The notes under the pieces were generated by a model that saw nothing but the letters and a program-made list of their open reading frames with translations, was not told the origin of the DNA and ran no database searches. Shown in pieces: positions 23,873 through 32,306 of a DNA stretch of 34,285 nt. The stretch's first letter is position 1; each line of letters starts with the position of its first letter. The translations under genes were made by a program, and so were the position numbers. The DNA lies in NCBI GenBank assembly GCA_947632355.1, contig CANROY010000006.1, forward strand, positions 1 through 34,285. The letters are read 5' to 3'. The stretch is from an uncultured Bacilli bacterium. Lineage in GTDB: Bacteria > Bacillota_I > Bacilli_A > RF39 > UBA660.

Positions 23873-26074
23873 ATGAAATTTAGAGTGGCTCCAAAAGACT
23901 TTGCAATTTTTATTGTATTTTGTATCTTTTTATTATATTTATGTGCAATTGCTGTACTGAATTTTACTTCCTTTTTCAATGAAGGCGAATTCTTTGGTTT
24001 AAATCCATTCCCAGCTTTTGTTGGAGATAATCTAATTTTGACGATGATTATGTTCTTTACAGCATTAGTCATTATCTTTACATCTGTTTCTTCCTATATA
24101 TTTGATCGAGAAAAAAAAGGTGTAGGGATTAAATTAAAAGAAAAGGAAGAAAAAGGGTACTCTAGATGGAGTAAAGATAAAGAAATTAAAGAGGATAAAA
24201 ATATTGAACATGTTATGGCAACCGATCGTAAAGTAGGAGCAGCAGGTATTCCTCTTATCAATACTGGTAAAGATATTTGGGTGGATAATGGTGAATACCA
24301 TAACTTGGTTATTGGTTCTACGGGATCAGGTAAAACAGAATGTTTAGTAAAACCGATGGTCAACTTACTTGCTAAAAAAGGCGAAAGTATGATTATTACG
24401 GACCCTAAAGGTGAAATTTATGAATACAGTGCTGATTACTTAAAAGAGCAAGGGTATAAAATTATTGTTTTAAACTTTCGTGATCCACAAAGGGGAAATG
24501 CTTGGAATCCACTAACGCTTCCATATCTTTACTATAAAGAAGGAAATGTCGATAAATCAACTGAGTTATTGGATGACGTGGGTTTAAATATTATTAGGGA
24601 TCCAAATAACAAAAGTGAACCTTTCTGGGAAAATAGTGCTGCGGATTATTTTTCAGGTTTAGCCTTAGGTTTATTTATGGACGCCAAAGAAGAAGAGATT
24701 AATTTAAACTCTATCAATTATATGAGTAGTGTAGGAGAAGAGAGATTTGCAACAGGGACGTATTTAAAAGAATATTTCCATATGAAAGGGGAATCATCTA
24801 GCCCATATATTTTTGCATCGAATACAATTAATGCTCCAAAAGATACCCAAGGTGGTATTACTTCAACTTTTAGACAAAAGATACGTATTTTTGCTTCACG
24901 TGAAAAATTAAGTGAAATGTTAAGTCATAGTGACTTTAATATGCGTGATATTGGAAAAGAAAAAACAGCCGTCTTCATGATTATTCATGATGAAAAAACA
25001 ACGTATCATAGTTTGCTTACCATCTTTATTAAGCAATGTTATGAAACGTTAATCGATGTTGCCAAAGAAACGGGTGGAAAACTTCCATTTCGAACGAATT
25101 TTATCTTAGATGAGTTTGCCAATATGCCACCACTTAAAGATGTCGATTCTATGGTTTCAGCTGCTCGTAGTCGTGATATAAGATTTACCTTTATTATTCA
25201 AAACTTTGCCCAATTAAATGATGTGTATGGTAAAGAAGTAGCAGAGGTAATTAAAGGAAACTGTGGTAACTGGATTTATCTAATTAGTACCGAAATGGCC
25301 GCTTTAGAAGAAATTAGTAAGATGTGTGGAGAAGTAAAATCTAAAGAAAAAGATAAAACAGCATCTACACCACTTGTTACAGTGACCGATTTACAAAAAT
25401 TAAATCTTTTTGAAGCGATTATCATTCGTTTAAGAAAATATCCATTTAAAACAAAGTTTGAACCTGATTTTAAAATGGATTGGGGTATTACTCGTAAAAA
25501 AGCAAACTTACCTGAAAGAGAAGAACAACAAATTCAATTATTTGATATTAAAAAATTTGTAACAGAAGAAAAACGTAAAGAAATGTTAAATAGTGCAAAT
25601 GGAGATACATCATCTATGGGAATGCCTAATCTTCCTTCTTTTGGAGGAGGACTTCCAGGAATGAATGCAATGCCAAATATGAATGGAATGCCACCAATGG
25701 GAGGAACAAATCCATTTATGAATGATCCATTTAAAGCACCAAATCCATTCTTAAAAGATGCACCACTTACCAATGATGAAATTGATAGGATGATAGCAGA
25801 TATTGATAAAAAATTAAAAGAATTGGATGAAGAAGAAGCAAGACAAAAAGAAGAAATTGCTAATGATAAAAAAGAAAAAGAAACTGATGAACCAAAAGAA
25901 GAAAAGAAAGTAGAAAAAGAAGAACCGAAACTAGAGAAAAAGAAAGAAAATAAAAAAGAGGAAGAAACAATTCCAGATAAACCAAAAATTAATATTGATG
26001 TTGATAGTGTAATTGTCAATGACAATATTATTACAGATGATGAATTCTTTGATGATTTCTTTGGAGATGAATAA
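23873..26074 (+). CDS. virD4: VirD4/TraG-type T4SS coupling protein
   Basis: The 733-residue protein has two N-terminal helices (FAIFIVFCIFLLYLCAIAVL; LILTMIMFFTALVIIFTSV). Walker A is IGSTGSGKTECLVKPM (about 147-162), followed by MIITDPKGEIYEYSADYL. Walker B is RTNFILDEFANMPPLKD (about 405-420), followed by FTFIIQNFAQLNDVYG. These are the diagnostic motifs of VirD4/TraG coupling proteins, which select substrates and feed them to the VirB channel. After residue 560 there is a Met/Pro/Gly-rich stretch (GMNAMPNMNGMPPMGG), then about 120 residues of Lys/Glu-rich coiled coil, ending in a strongly acidic DDEFFDDFFGDE. That long variable tail could be a substrate- or partner-binding region. No relaxase gene is nearby. 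Confidence 0.93.
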   Translation: MKFRVAPKDFAIFIVFCIFLLYLCAIAVLNFTSFFNEGEFFGLNPFPAFVGDNLILTMIMFFTALVIIFTSVSSYIFDREKKGVGIKLKEKEEKGYSRWSKDKEIKEDKNIEHVMATDRKVGAAGIPLINTGKDIWVDNGEYHNLVIGSTGSGKTECLVKPMVNLLAKKGESMIITDPKGEIYEYSADYLKEQGYKIIVLNFRDPQRGNAWNPLTLPYLYYKEGNVDKSTELLDDVGLNIIRDPNNKSEPFWENSAADYFSGLALGLFMDAKEEEINLNSINYMSSVGEERFATGTYLKEYFHMKGESSSPYIFASNTINAPKDTQGGITSTFRQKIRIFASREKLSEMLSHSDFNMRDIGKEKTAVFMIIHDEKTTYHSLLTIFIKQCYETLIDVAKETGGKLPFRTNFILDEFANMPPLKDVDSMVSAARSRDIRFTFIIQNFAQLNDVYGKEVAEVIKGNCGNWIYLISTEMAALEEISKMCGEVKSKEKDKTASTPLVTVTDLQKLNLFEAIIIRLRKYPFKTKFEPDFKMDWGITRKKANLPEREEQQIQLFDIKKFVTEEKRKEMLNSANGDTSSMGMPNLPSFGGGLPGMNAMPNMNGMPPMGGTNPFMNDPFKAPNPFLKDAPLTNDEIDRMIADIDKKLKELDEEEARQKEEIANDKKEKETDEPKEEKKVEKEEPKLEKKKENKKEEETIPDKPKINIDVDSVIVNDNIITDDEFFDDFFGDE

Positions 26075-26125
26075 AAAAATTATATACTGATTTAATTTAA
26101 ACTAAATCACAAATGGGGTGTTTGG

Positions 26126-26272
26126 ATGAATAAGAAAAATTATATAAAAGAGATAACAAAATTTCCAAAAGGTTTTTTTCAAAAAGATAGACCTACATTA
26201 ACAGCCCAAGAAGCACTTAAAGATGTTATACCAATTGAGTGGGTAAAAAACTTTAAAGAAAAAGGTAAATAA
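26126..26272 (+). CDS. 48-residue small protein of unknown function (too short for the ORF track)
   Basis: ATG at 26126 follows GGGGTG at a spacing of six, and the frame ends at TAA 26270-26272. The product MNKKNYIKEITKFPKGFFQ... is basic at both ends and has an amphipathic TAQEALKDVIPIEWVKNF segment with no membrane helix. Good codon-like composition, a proper binding site and a terminator 40 bases later support a real gene. It lies downstream of virD4 and could be read from that promoter, since no terminator separates them. Confidence 0.55.
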   Translation: MNKKNYIKEITKFPKGFFQKDRPTLTAQEALKDVIPIEWVKNFKEKGK

Positions 26273-26312
26273 ATCAGAAATTTCACCTAAAAAAAGTTGA
26301 GCAATATTCTAT

Positions 26313-26345
26313 ACAGATGATTAGTTATTAGTCATCTGTTTTTTT
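26313..26345 (+). terminator. terminator after the small ORF (likely end of the virD4 unit)
   Basis: ACAGATGA (26313-26320) pairs perfectly with TCATCTGT (26332-26339), followed by a T-run to 26345. Confidence 0.82.
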
Positions 26346-26380
26346 CTTTTTATTTCATATAATATAATGGTGAAGTTGAA

Positions 26381-26656
26381 TTGAAAAGAATTGATATAAA
26401 TGTGTACGATAAAAGTATGGGTATGTTAATCGATGTATCAGATGAATTAACGTTTAAAAAAAATCCATATCCTGGAAGTGTAAACATTCCTTATGAAAAA
26501 CTTTTACTGAATTATAAGCAATTGCTAAATAAAAACAAAAAGTATTATATTATGTGTCAAAAAGGAATTCATAGTCGTAAAGTTGTAAGTATATTAGAAT
26601 TTTATGGTTATGATGTTACCCAAGTGACTAGAACGAAAGAAGAAACGCCTATGTAA
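26381..26656 (+). CDS. single-domain rhodanese-like protein
   Basis: The 91-residue protein starts at TTG 26381, five bases after GGTGAAG. It has IDVSDELTF and YPGSVNIPYEKL, matching the rhodanese 'IDVR...F..GHIPGAINIP' signature. The active-site loop CQKGIHSR (Cys59) has the canonical C-x5-R form, so sulfurtransferase activity is likely. A TATAAT lies at 26363-26368, only 12 bases before the start, so the leader would be very short. Its terminator overlaps its own stop codon. Confidence 0.85.
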   Translation: MKRIDINVYDKSMGMLIDVSDELTFKKNPYPGSVNIPYEKLLLNYKQLLNKNKKYYIMCQKGIHSRKVVSILEFYGYDVTQVTRTKEETPM

Positions 26657-26671
26657 ATTTCTTCTTTTTTT
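26636..26671 (+). terminator. terminator overlapping the rhodanese stop codon
   Basis: AAAGAAGAAA (26636-26645) pairs with TTTCTTCTTT (26658-26667), then Ts to about 26671. The left arm encodes the last residues, and the TAA (26654-26656) lies in the loop. Confidence 0.75.
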
Positions 26672-26742
26672 AATTTAAAGATAAAAAAGATAGAAAAAAA
26701 TGTCAAAAAAGGATTAGTTTTAAAATAAAGTAGTTGTTCTTG

Positions 26743-26751
26743 TGGTATAAT
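26743..26751 (+). promoter_or_regulatory. extended -10 promoter of the DedA/TVP38-type gene
   Basis: TGGTATAAT contains TATAAT (26746-26751) with TG in the extended position. Transcription would begin around 26758, directly at the start codons GTG/ATG (26759/26762), so the message may be leaderless. Confidence 0.6.
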
Positions 26752-26758
26752 AATAAAC

Positions 26759-27349
26759 GTGATGGATATGAACTTTTTTGGAAACTTAGATACAATCATT
26801 AATGACTTTTTATTAAATATTGGAATTTATGGGCCGATTCTAGGTTGTTTTTGCATTCTAATTGAATCTATAGTTCCCATACTTCCTTTATTTGTTTTTA
26901 TTACCATTAATTTTTTAGTGTTTGGAAATATAGTAGGATTTCTCATTTCTTGGTTCTTTACCGTTTTAGGTTGTATGTTCTCTTTCTTTTTGTTTCGCAG
27001 TAAAATAAAAAATTGGTTTGATAAAAAAATTAAGAATCAAGAAAAGTTAAAAAAAGTAATGCATGTAGTTACGAAAGTAAAATTAGAACAATTAACTTCA
27101 ATTATTGCCGTTCCGTTTACACCAGCGTTTATGGTGAATATTGCAGCAGGTTTATCGAAAATGTCCTTTAAAAAATTTTTTGTGGCTCTACTAATTGGTA
27201 AAATCTTTTTAGTATTATTTTGGGGCTTTGTGGGAACAAGTTTAGTGCAAAGTTTGACACACCCAATCGCTTTATTAAAAGTAGTGATTTTAGTTTTAAT
27301 GGCATTTCTTGTTAGTAAAATTATCAATAAAAAATTTGCGTTAGAGTAG
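26759..27349 (+). CDS. DedA/TVP38 (VTT/SNARE-associated) family membrane protein
   Basis: The protein (up to 196 residues) has several hydrophobic helices. ESIVPILPLFVFITINFLVFGNIVGFLISW and VPFTPAFMVNIAAGLSKMSFKKFF match the two conserved elements of the VTT domain of DedA/TMEM41/TVP38 proteins, a family linked to lipid translocation. The N-terminus is uncertain: GTG 26759, ATG 26762 and ATG 26768 are all in frame, and no Shine-Dalgarno precedes them. The predicted transcription start coincides with the first two. It is followed by rmuC, whose binding site overlaps its end. Confidence 0.8.
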   Translation: MMDMNFFGNLDTIINDFLLNIGIYGPILGCFCILIESIVPILPLFVFITINFLVFGNIVGFLISWFFTVLGCMFSFFLFRSKIKNWFDKKIKNQEKLKKVMHVVTKVKLEQLTSIIAVPFTPAFMVNIAAGLSKMSFKKFFVALLIGKIFLVLFWGFVGTSLVQSLTHPIALLKVVILVLMAFLVSKIINKKFALE

Positions 27350-27360
27350 TGGAGGTTTTT

Positions 27361-28428
27361 ATGGAGTATGTTATTTTAGGAATTTTAATTTTTATTGTTT
27401 TACTATTAATCATTCTTTTAGTAAAAGGCCGTGATAATAGTGATGTTACAGAAAAATTAGGAAGATTTGAAACGAATATTACAAAAGAGATTGGAGAATT
27501 TAAATTTAGTTTTACAAATGATTTGCGTAAAGATTTTGATACGTTAAATGAACAAGTACAAAAGAAAATTGATCATTTAAACGAAAGAGTAAATGAACGC
27601 CTAGAAGAAAATTTTCAAAAATCCAATAAAACATTCACCAATATTTTAGAGAGACTAACTAAAATTGATGAAGCGCAAAAGAAGATTGATGGTTTATCTA
27701 TGGAAATTGTTTCTTTACAAAGTGTTCTAACGGATAAAAAAACAAGAGGTATTTTTGGAGAAGTAAATTTAAATTACATATTAACAAGTGTCTTTGGGGA
27801 AAATGCCAAAGGGATTTATGAAATTCAACATAAATTAAGTAATGGATTTATTGCGGATGCGATTCTTTATGCTCCAAGTCCTTTAGGAACGATTTGTATT
27901 GATTCGAAATTTCCTTTAGAAAACTATCAAAGAATGACCGATAAAATGTTATCCAAAGAAGAAAGAGAACTAGCCGAAAAACAATTTAAAAAAGACGTAC
28001 GAAATCATATTGAAGCCATAAGTTCGAAATACATTGTACCAGGTGAAACAGCAAGTGAAGCGATTCTTTTCTTACCGGCAGAAGCCATATTTGCAGAAAT
28101 TAATGCCTATCACTCAGATTTAATCAAAGAAGCATACAACAAGAAAGTTTGGATTACAAGTCCAACGACTTTAATGAGTACCTTAACCACAATTAGTATG
28201 ATTTTAAAAAATATAGAAAGAGATAAATACGCTAAAGTCATACATGAAGAACTAAATAAATTATCTCATGAATTTGCTTTATATAAAGAACGTTGGGATA
28301 AATTATCAAGAAGCATTGATACGGTTACTAAAGATGTAAAAGATATTAACATTACGACCGAAAAAATTACGAAACGTTTTGATTCCATAAATAGTGTGAA
28401 TGTAGAAGAATTAGAGAATAAAAAGTAA
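27361..28428 (+). CDS. rmuC: DNA recombination protein RmuC
   Basis: I use ATG 27361, five bases after GGAGG. The tracked GTG at 27349 includes that binding site. The 355-residue protein has an N-terminal membrane helix (VILGILIFIVLLLIILLV), a long coiled coil (about 30-125) and the RmuC domain: TRGIFGEVNLNYILTSVFG, IDSKFPLENYQRM and AILFLPAEAIFAEIN, with nuclease-type residues of the PD-(D/E)XK-like fold (D of DAILY, DSK). RmuC proteins limit DNA rearrangement. The product is complete and close to the usual length. Confidence 0.92.
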   Translation: MEYVILGILIFIVLLLIILLVKGRDNSDVTEKLGRFETNITKEIGEFKFSFTNDLRKDFDTLNEQVQKKIDHLNERVNERLEENFQKSNKTFTNILERLTKIDEAQKKIDGLSMEIVSLQSVLTDKKTRGIFGEVNLNYILTSVFGENAKGIYEIQHKLSNGFIADAILYAPSPLGTICIDSKFPLENYQRMTDKMLSKEERELAEKQFKKDVRNHIEAISSKYIVPGETASEAILFLPAEAIFAEINAYHSDLIKEAYNKKVWITSPTTLMSTLTTISMILKNIERDKYAKVIHEELNKLSHEFALYKERWDKLSRSIDTVTKDVKDINITTEKITKRFDSINSVNVEELENKK

Positions 28429-28438
28429 GTTCTTCTTA

Positions 28439-28467
28439 TTCACATTTTCCTTTTGTTATGCTAGAAT
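28439..28467 (+). promoter_or_regulatory. promoter of the cyclophilin/gltX unit
   Basis: TTCACA (28439-28444), 17 bases, TAGAAT (28462-28467). Each hexamer is one base from consensus. AAGGAGAAAG precedes the ATG at 28502. Confidence 0.65.
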
Positions 28468-28501
28468 ATAAAAAAGTACATATAAAAAAGGAGAAAGAAA
28501 A

Positions 28502-29113
28502 ATGAAAAAAATACTACTCGTTATCCTTAGTTTGTTTTTCCTTACTGGCTGTGGAAAAGAAGTTTTAAGTGAAGAAAAAAACTATGATGGTATTACGTAC
28601 CAAGAAACCAATAAAAAGACCAATAACGTGGTCATGAATTTAGAAGATGAGAAAAAAATTATCGTCGAATTATATCCGGATATTGCACCAATTTCCGTTG
28701 CGAACTTTCAAAAATTAGTAGCAAGTGATTTTTATAACGATATTATTTTCCATCGAGTAGTTAGAGATTTCGTGATTCAAGCAGGAGATGGAACTAGTTT
28801 AGGTAGAGATGCAAGTACCATAAAAGGAGAATTCCAAGAAAATGGTGTCGAAAATAATTTAAAACACGAACGTGGTGTCCTTTCTATGGCTCGTAATAGT
28901 ATTAGTATGAATAGTGCAAGTAGTCAGTTCTTTATTATGTTAAAAGATAATTCCTCTTTAGATGGTTCTTATGCAGCGTTTGGTCGCGTAATCGCCGGAA
29001 TGGATGTTGTAGATGAAATCGGTTCTGTTGTGACAGACCGTAATGATAAACCAATAAAAGATATTAAAATTTTAAGTATGGAATTTATAAAGGTGGTCGA
29101 TAAAAATGAATAG
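28502..29113 (+). CDS. cyclophilin-type peptidyl-prolyl isomerase lipoprotein
   Basis: The 203-residue protein has a lipoprotein signal peptide ending in the lipobox LTGC (Cys17), so it is probably tethered outside the membrane. It has a cyclophilin core: FHRVVRDFVIQAGDGT, SMARNSISMNSASSQFFIML and DGSYAAFGRVIAGMDVVDEI, which include the family's active-site Arg, Gln and Phe. It would help fold secreted proteins. The last eight bases overlap the gltX start, so the two genes are transcribed together. Confidence 0.9.
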   Translation: MKKILLVILSLFFLTGCGKEVLSEEKNYDGITYQETNKKTNNVVMNLEDEKKIIVELYPDIAPISVANFQKLVASDFYNDIIFHRVVRDFVIQAGDGTSLGRDASTIKGEFQENGVENNLKHERGVLSMARNSISMNSASSQFFIMLKDNSSLDGSYAAFGRVIAGMDVVDEIGSVVTDRNDKPIKDIKILSMEFIKVVDKNE

Positions 29114-30758
29114 AGAAGATTTAGCAAATTTAATATTTCCGAATATAACCAAAACGATTGAAGAATACGAAGCAATGTATCCAGAAAGAAACTTAGATGA
29201 AAATGCTAAAGTAACGCGTTATGCTCCAAGTCCAACGGGATTTATGCACATTGGAAACTTCTTGGCTGCCACCATTGATTACGTAATTGCCAAAAATAGT
29301 GGAGGAATTTTTTACTTACGAAATGAAGATACGGATACGTCTCGTGAAGTAGAAGGTGCCGTTGAGTACATTCGTCATATTCTAGAATATTATGATATGA
29401 ATCCGGATGAGTATGAATATCGCGATACCAACGAAACAAAAGGAGAGTATGCCCCTTATATCCAATCCGAAAGAAAAGAAATCTATCAAACGTTTATTAA
29501 ACATTTGGTTCGTGAAGGAAAAGCCTATCCTTGTTTCCTAACCCAAGAAGAGATGGATGTCATTCGTGAAGGGCAAGCAAGAGATAAAAGAAGAATCGGA
29601 ATTTATGGAAGATATGCAAAGTATCGTGATTTACCAGTAGAAGAAGCCATAGAACGTATTAAAAATGGAGAGGCCTATACCATTCGTTTAAAAAGTAGTG
29701 GAGACTTTAATCGTAAATTTAAATTTAATGATTTAGCCTTTGGAGAAATGGAACTACCAGAAAATGATTTGGATATTCCGATTATGAAAAGTAAAGATGG
29801 ACTTCCAACTTATCATTTTGCTCATTTAGTGGATGACCATCTAATGCACACAACCCACGTTGTACGTGGACAAGAATGGGTAAGTTCGATTCCCATTCAT
29901 TATGAGTTATTTAAAACGTTTGGTTTTCAAATGCCTAAATATATTCATATACCTTTAATTTTAAAAAAAGATGGGGATAGTGTTCGTAAAATTTCCAAAA
30001 GATTAGACCCGGAAGCAAGAATGAATTACTATGAAGAAAAGGGATATCCTGCTCTTGCTTTAATCGAAGCTATTATGACCATTGCAAATTCCAACTATGA
30101 AGCGTGGAGAGAAGGACACCCGGATGCCCACTTTACTGAATTTACATTTTCTCCTAAAAAGATGAGTGCAAGTGGAGCCTTATTTGATTTAGATAAACTC
30201 GATAATATCTCTAAAAACTATATGAGTCATTTAACCAAAGAAGAAGTATACGAGGGTGTCCTTCGTTGGAGTCAAAAATACGATACCGAATTCTATACTC
30301 TTTTAACCAAATACAAAGATTATTCTATGGCTATTTATAATATTGAAAGAGAGCAAAAGAAACCTCGTAAAGATTACACCTATTATAGTGAGATTAAAGA
30401 AAAAACGTGGTATATGTATGACGAGTATTTTGCAACTTCTAATCCTGATTTTTTAGAATATGATTTACAAGAAGTAAAAACTATTTTAACTACCTATAAA
30501 AGTATTTATAATGAGGGTGATACCCAAGAGGAATGGTTTAATCATATTAAAGAAATGTGTGAAGAATTAGGGTATGCAACCAATATGAAAGAATATAAAA
30601 TTGATCCAACACCATATAAAGGAAGTGTTGTAGATGTCACAAATATTTTACGTATTGCCCTAACGACCCTTACAACAACGCCAGACCTTTATAGCATTAT
30701 GCAAATTTTAGGAAAAGAAAAAATTTTTGCAAGATTCGACAAAATCATTGCAAAATAG
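29106..30758 (+). CDS. gltX: glutamyl-tRNA synthetase (GluRS)
   Basis: The 550-residue class I synthetase has VTRYAPSPTGFMHIGNF, with the HIGH-type motif HIGN at about 47, and the KMSKS-type motif RKISKRLDP at about 295. RNEDTDTSREV and HVVRGQEWVSSIPIH also match. The N-terminal extension (FPNITKTIEEYEAMYPERNL) and length are those of the clostridial-type long GluRS. It charges tRNA-Glu; a tRNA-Glu gene lies at the right end of this window. No missing key residue is seen. Confidence 0.93.
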   Translation: MNREDLANLIFPNITKTIEEYEAMYPERNLDENAKVTRYAPSPTGFMHIGNFLAATIDYVIAKNSGGIFYLRNEDTDTSREVEGAVEYIRHILEYYDMNPDEYEYRDTNETKGEYAPYIQSERKEIYQTFIKHLVREGKAYPCFLTQEEMDVIREGQARDKRRIGIYGRYAKYRDLPVEEAIERIKNGEAYTIRLKSSGDFNRKFKFNDLAFGEMELPENDLDIPIMKSKDGLPTYHFAHLVDDHLMHTTHVVRGQEWVSSIPIHYELFKTFGFQMPKYIHIPLILKKDGDSVRKISKRLDPEARMNYYEEKGYPALALIEAIMTIANSNYEAWREGHPDAHFTEFTFSPKKMSASGALFDLDKLDNISKNYMSHLTKEEVYEGVLRWSQKYDTEFYTLLTKYKDYSMAIYNIEREQKKPRKDYTYYSEIKEKTWYMYDEYFATSNPDFLEYDLQEVKTILTTYKSIYNEGDTQEEWFNHIKEMCEELGYATNMKEYKIDPTPYKGSVVDVTNILRIALTTLTTTPDLYSIMQILGKEKIFARFDKIIAK

Positions 30759-30770
30759 ACTTCTTTTTTT
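30725..30770 (+). terminator. possible terminator at the gltX 3' end
   Basis: TTTTGCAA (30725-30732) can pair with TTGCAAAA (30748-30755), but five bases separate the stem from the T-run (30763-30771). The stem lies within the coding region. It is weak; the same TTGCAA also serves as the next promoter's -35. Confidence 0.35.
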
Positions 30771-30776
30771 TATAAT
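30748..30776 (+). promoter_or_regulatory. promoter of the Lys/Thr-rich membrane protein gene
   Basis: TTGCAA (30748-30753), 17 bases, TATAAT (30771-30776). It lies across the gltX stop codon. AAGAGGGTG is the binding site for the ATG at 30804. Confidence 0.7.
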
Positions 30777-30803
30777 AACGTTTAAGAAAAGAGGGTGTAA
30801 AAA

Positions 30804-32306
30804 ATGGAACCAAAAAAAGAAGAACTAAAGAAAAAAACAACAACTGCTTCAAAGAAGAAAACGGCTTCTACTTCTGCTAAGAAAACAACGTCTTCTAAAA
30901 AGAATACAACGACGAAAACAAGTACGACTAAGACGTCAACTAAAAAGAGTAGTGTGCCAAAAGCAAATATTTCTTCTACGAAAAAATCTACTTCTACAGC
31001 CAAAAAAAGTCCCTCTAAAACAACAAATGCAAGTAAAAGTACAACTTCAACAACTATGAAAAAAAGGAGTACTCCTTCTAAACAAACAACAAGTAAAACC
31101 AAAAAGAGTACAAATGGTAAAACTTCACCTGTTAAAGTTGTACAAAAAAAAGTAATCAAAACGTCTTTAGATAAAGAAATTGAAACTCCACTGGAAGAAC
31201 CAATTAAACTTATTACAAGTGCGGAAAAAGAAAAAAGAAAAAAAATAGAAAAAAAGAAAATTGATTTTCAAACTATAAACACAAAAATAAAAAAGGCAGG
31301 AAATCAACTTCTTCAAATATTAAAAAACGTTTGGTCAAAACTTGTTACCTTTTTTAAAAACCTAAAATCAAAAGAAAAAGAAACAAAAGTAGAACATCAA
31401 TTGCTTCAAAGTTTAAAACAATTTTCTTTTAAATTAGGATCATTCTTTCAAAAATTAAAACCTATAAAAAAAGAAAAAGAATTAAAAGTAAACGAAGAGA
31501 GACCTTTTAAAACTCAAATTGAAAAGCCAAAAAAGAAAAAAAGAAAATGGGTTATTTTAATAGTTATTTTGCTTTTACTTATTCTTTTAATGCTGATTCC
31601 TTTTGGAAAAGATCTCTATCTATCTGGAGCATCTAATAAAAATTTAGAAGCCCCAAAATTTATGAAATTAAAAGAAGAATGTTGTTCCTATACGGCAACC
31701 TTTAGTTCTCCAAGAAGTGTAATGGCATTAAAAAAAGACATGGAAAAAATAATCGAGGAATATAAAGTATTACAATGTGACAATAAAACGTTTTACTATA
31801 ATGCTAGTGAAAATTATACTATCACTGACTATTCTTTTAAAAAAGGTATTCTATTTAATCAACTTTCCATTACATATGGAGTGGGAAACTCTTGCGATAT
31901 AGACACAAAATTTAAAAAGTTAGAAGTACTCCCTGATGATTTTTCAATAGAAGATGCAAAAAAAGATGGTAATTATGTGATTGATAACGGTAAAGTATAC
32001 AATAAAGAAGCTTATATAAATTTTATGGATCAAATAAATAAAAATATTGATAGTACTTTACGTATTGTAACAACCAATGAAAATAAGGATGTTTTAATTA
32101 CTGATGTTACATATAAAGATGGAAAATATGTTGTTTCTTATGATGGAACTAGAGATAAAAATGCTAAAAATAATAAAAGTATAGTTGCCTATAAGTTTGA
32201 ACATTTAATTGTTTCTAATGGAAAGTTATATGCTTATAATGGAGATGAGTTAGTGACAAAAAAAGCCAAAAAATATGAAACATATTACTTATTAGATGTA
32301 GAATAA
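30804..32306 (+). CDS. membrane protein with long Lys/Ser/Thr-rich cytoplasmic tail (unknown function)
   Basis: The 500-residue protein begins with a disordered, strongly basic stretch: residues 8-122 have no Asp or Glu and consist mostly of Lys, Ser and Thr (KKTTSSKKNTTTKTS). Two similar amphipathic segments follow: QLLQILKNVWSKLVTFFKNL and QLLQSLKQFSFKLGSFFQKL. One helix (about 249-267, WVILIVILLLLILLMLI) separates this from an extracellular domain of about 230 residues with EECCSYTATF and two further cysteines. The tail resembles histone-H1-like basic tails and may bind nucleic acid or acidic polymers at the membrane; that is inference. It is monocistronic, with its own promoter and terminator. 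Confidence 0.75.
   Translation: MEPKKEELKKKTTTASKKKTASTSAKKTTSSKKNTTTKTSTTKTSTKKSSVPKANISSTKKSTSTAKKSPSKTTNASKSTTSTTMKKRSTPSKQTTSKTKKSTNGKTSPVKVVQKKVIKTSLDKEIETPLEEPIKLITSAEKEKRKKIEKKKIDFQTINTKIKKAGNQLLQILKNVWSKLVTFFKNLKSKEKETKVEHQLLQSLKQFSFKLGSFFQKLKPIKKEKELKVNEERPFKTQIEKPKKKKRKWVILIVILLLLILLMLIPFGKDLYLSGASNKNLEAPKFMKLKEECCSYTATFSSPRSVMALKKDMEKIIEEYKVLQCDNKTFYYNASENYTITDYSFKKGILFNQLSITYGVGNSCDIDTKFKKLEVLPDDFSIEDAKKDGNYVIDNGKVYNKEAYINFMDQINKNIDSTLRIVTTNENKDVLITDVTYKDGKYVVSYDGTRDKNAKNNKSIVAYKFEHLIVSNGKLYAYNGDELVTKKAKKYETYYLLDVE

Noticed and set aside
25534-26025. Minus-strand ORF of 163 residues, Ser/Phe-rich
   Set aside because: It is a shadow of the Lys/Glu-rich tail of VirD4; low-complexity reverse reading, no promoter or binding site.
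492-26074. A complete conjugative element (ICE)
   Set aside because: No relaxase, oriT, integrase or attachment repeats are visible in the window, so only a transfer/secretion apparatus can be claimed.
26088-26109. Inverted repeat TGATTTA/TAAATCA after virD4 as a terminator
   Set aside because: No T-run follows and the arms are pure AT-rich 7-mers; it could equally be chance or a regulator site.
30782-31159. Minus-strand ORF of 125 residues, very hydrophobic
   Set aside because: It is the reverse image of the Lys/Ser/Thr-rich tail of the 30804 gene. Its Val/Leu/Phe-rich content follows from AAG/ACA-type codons on the other strand, and it lacks a binding site.
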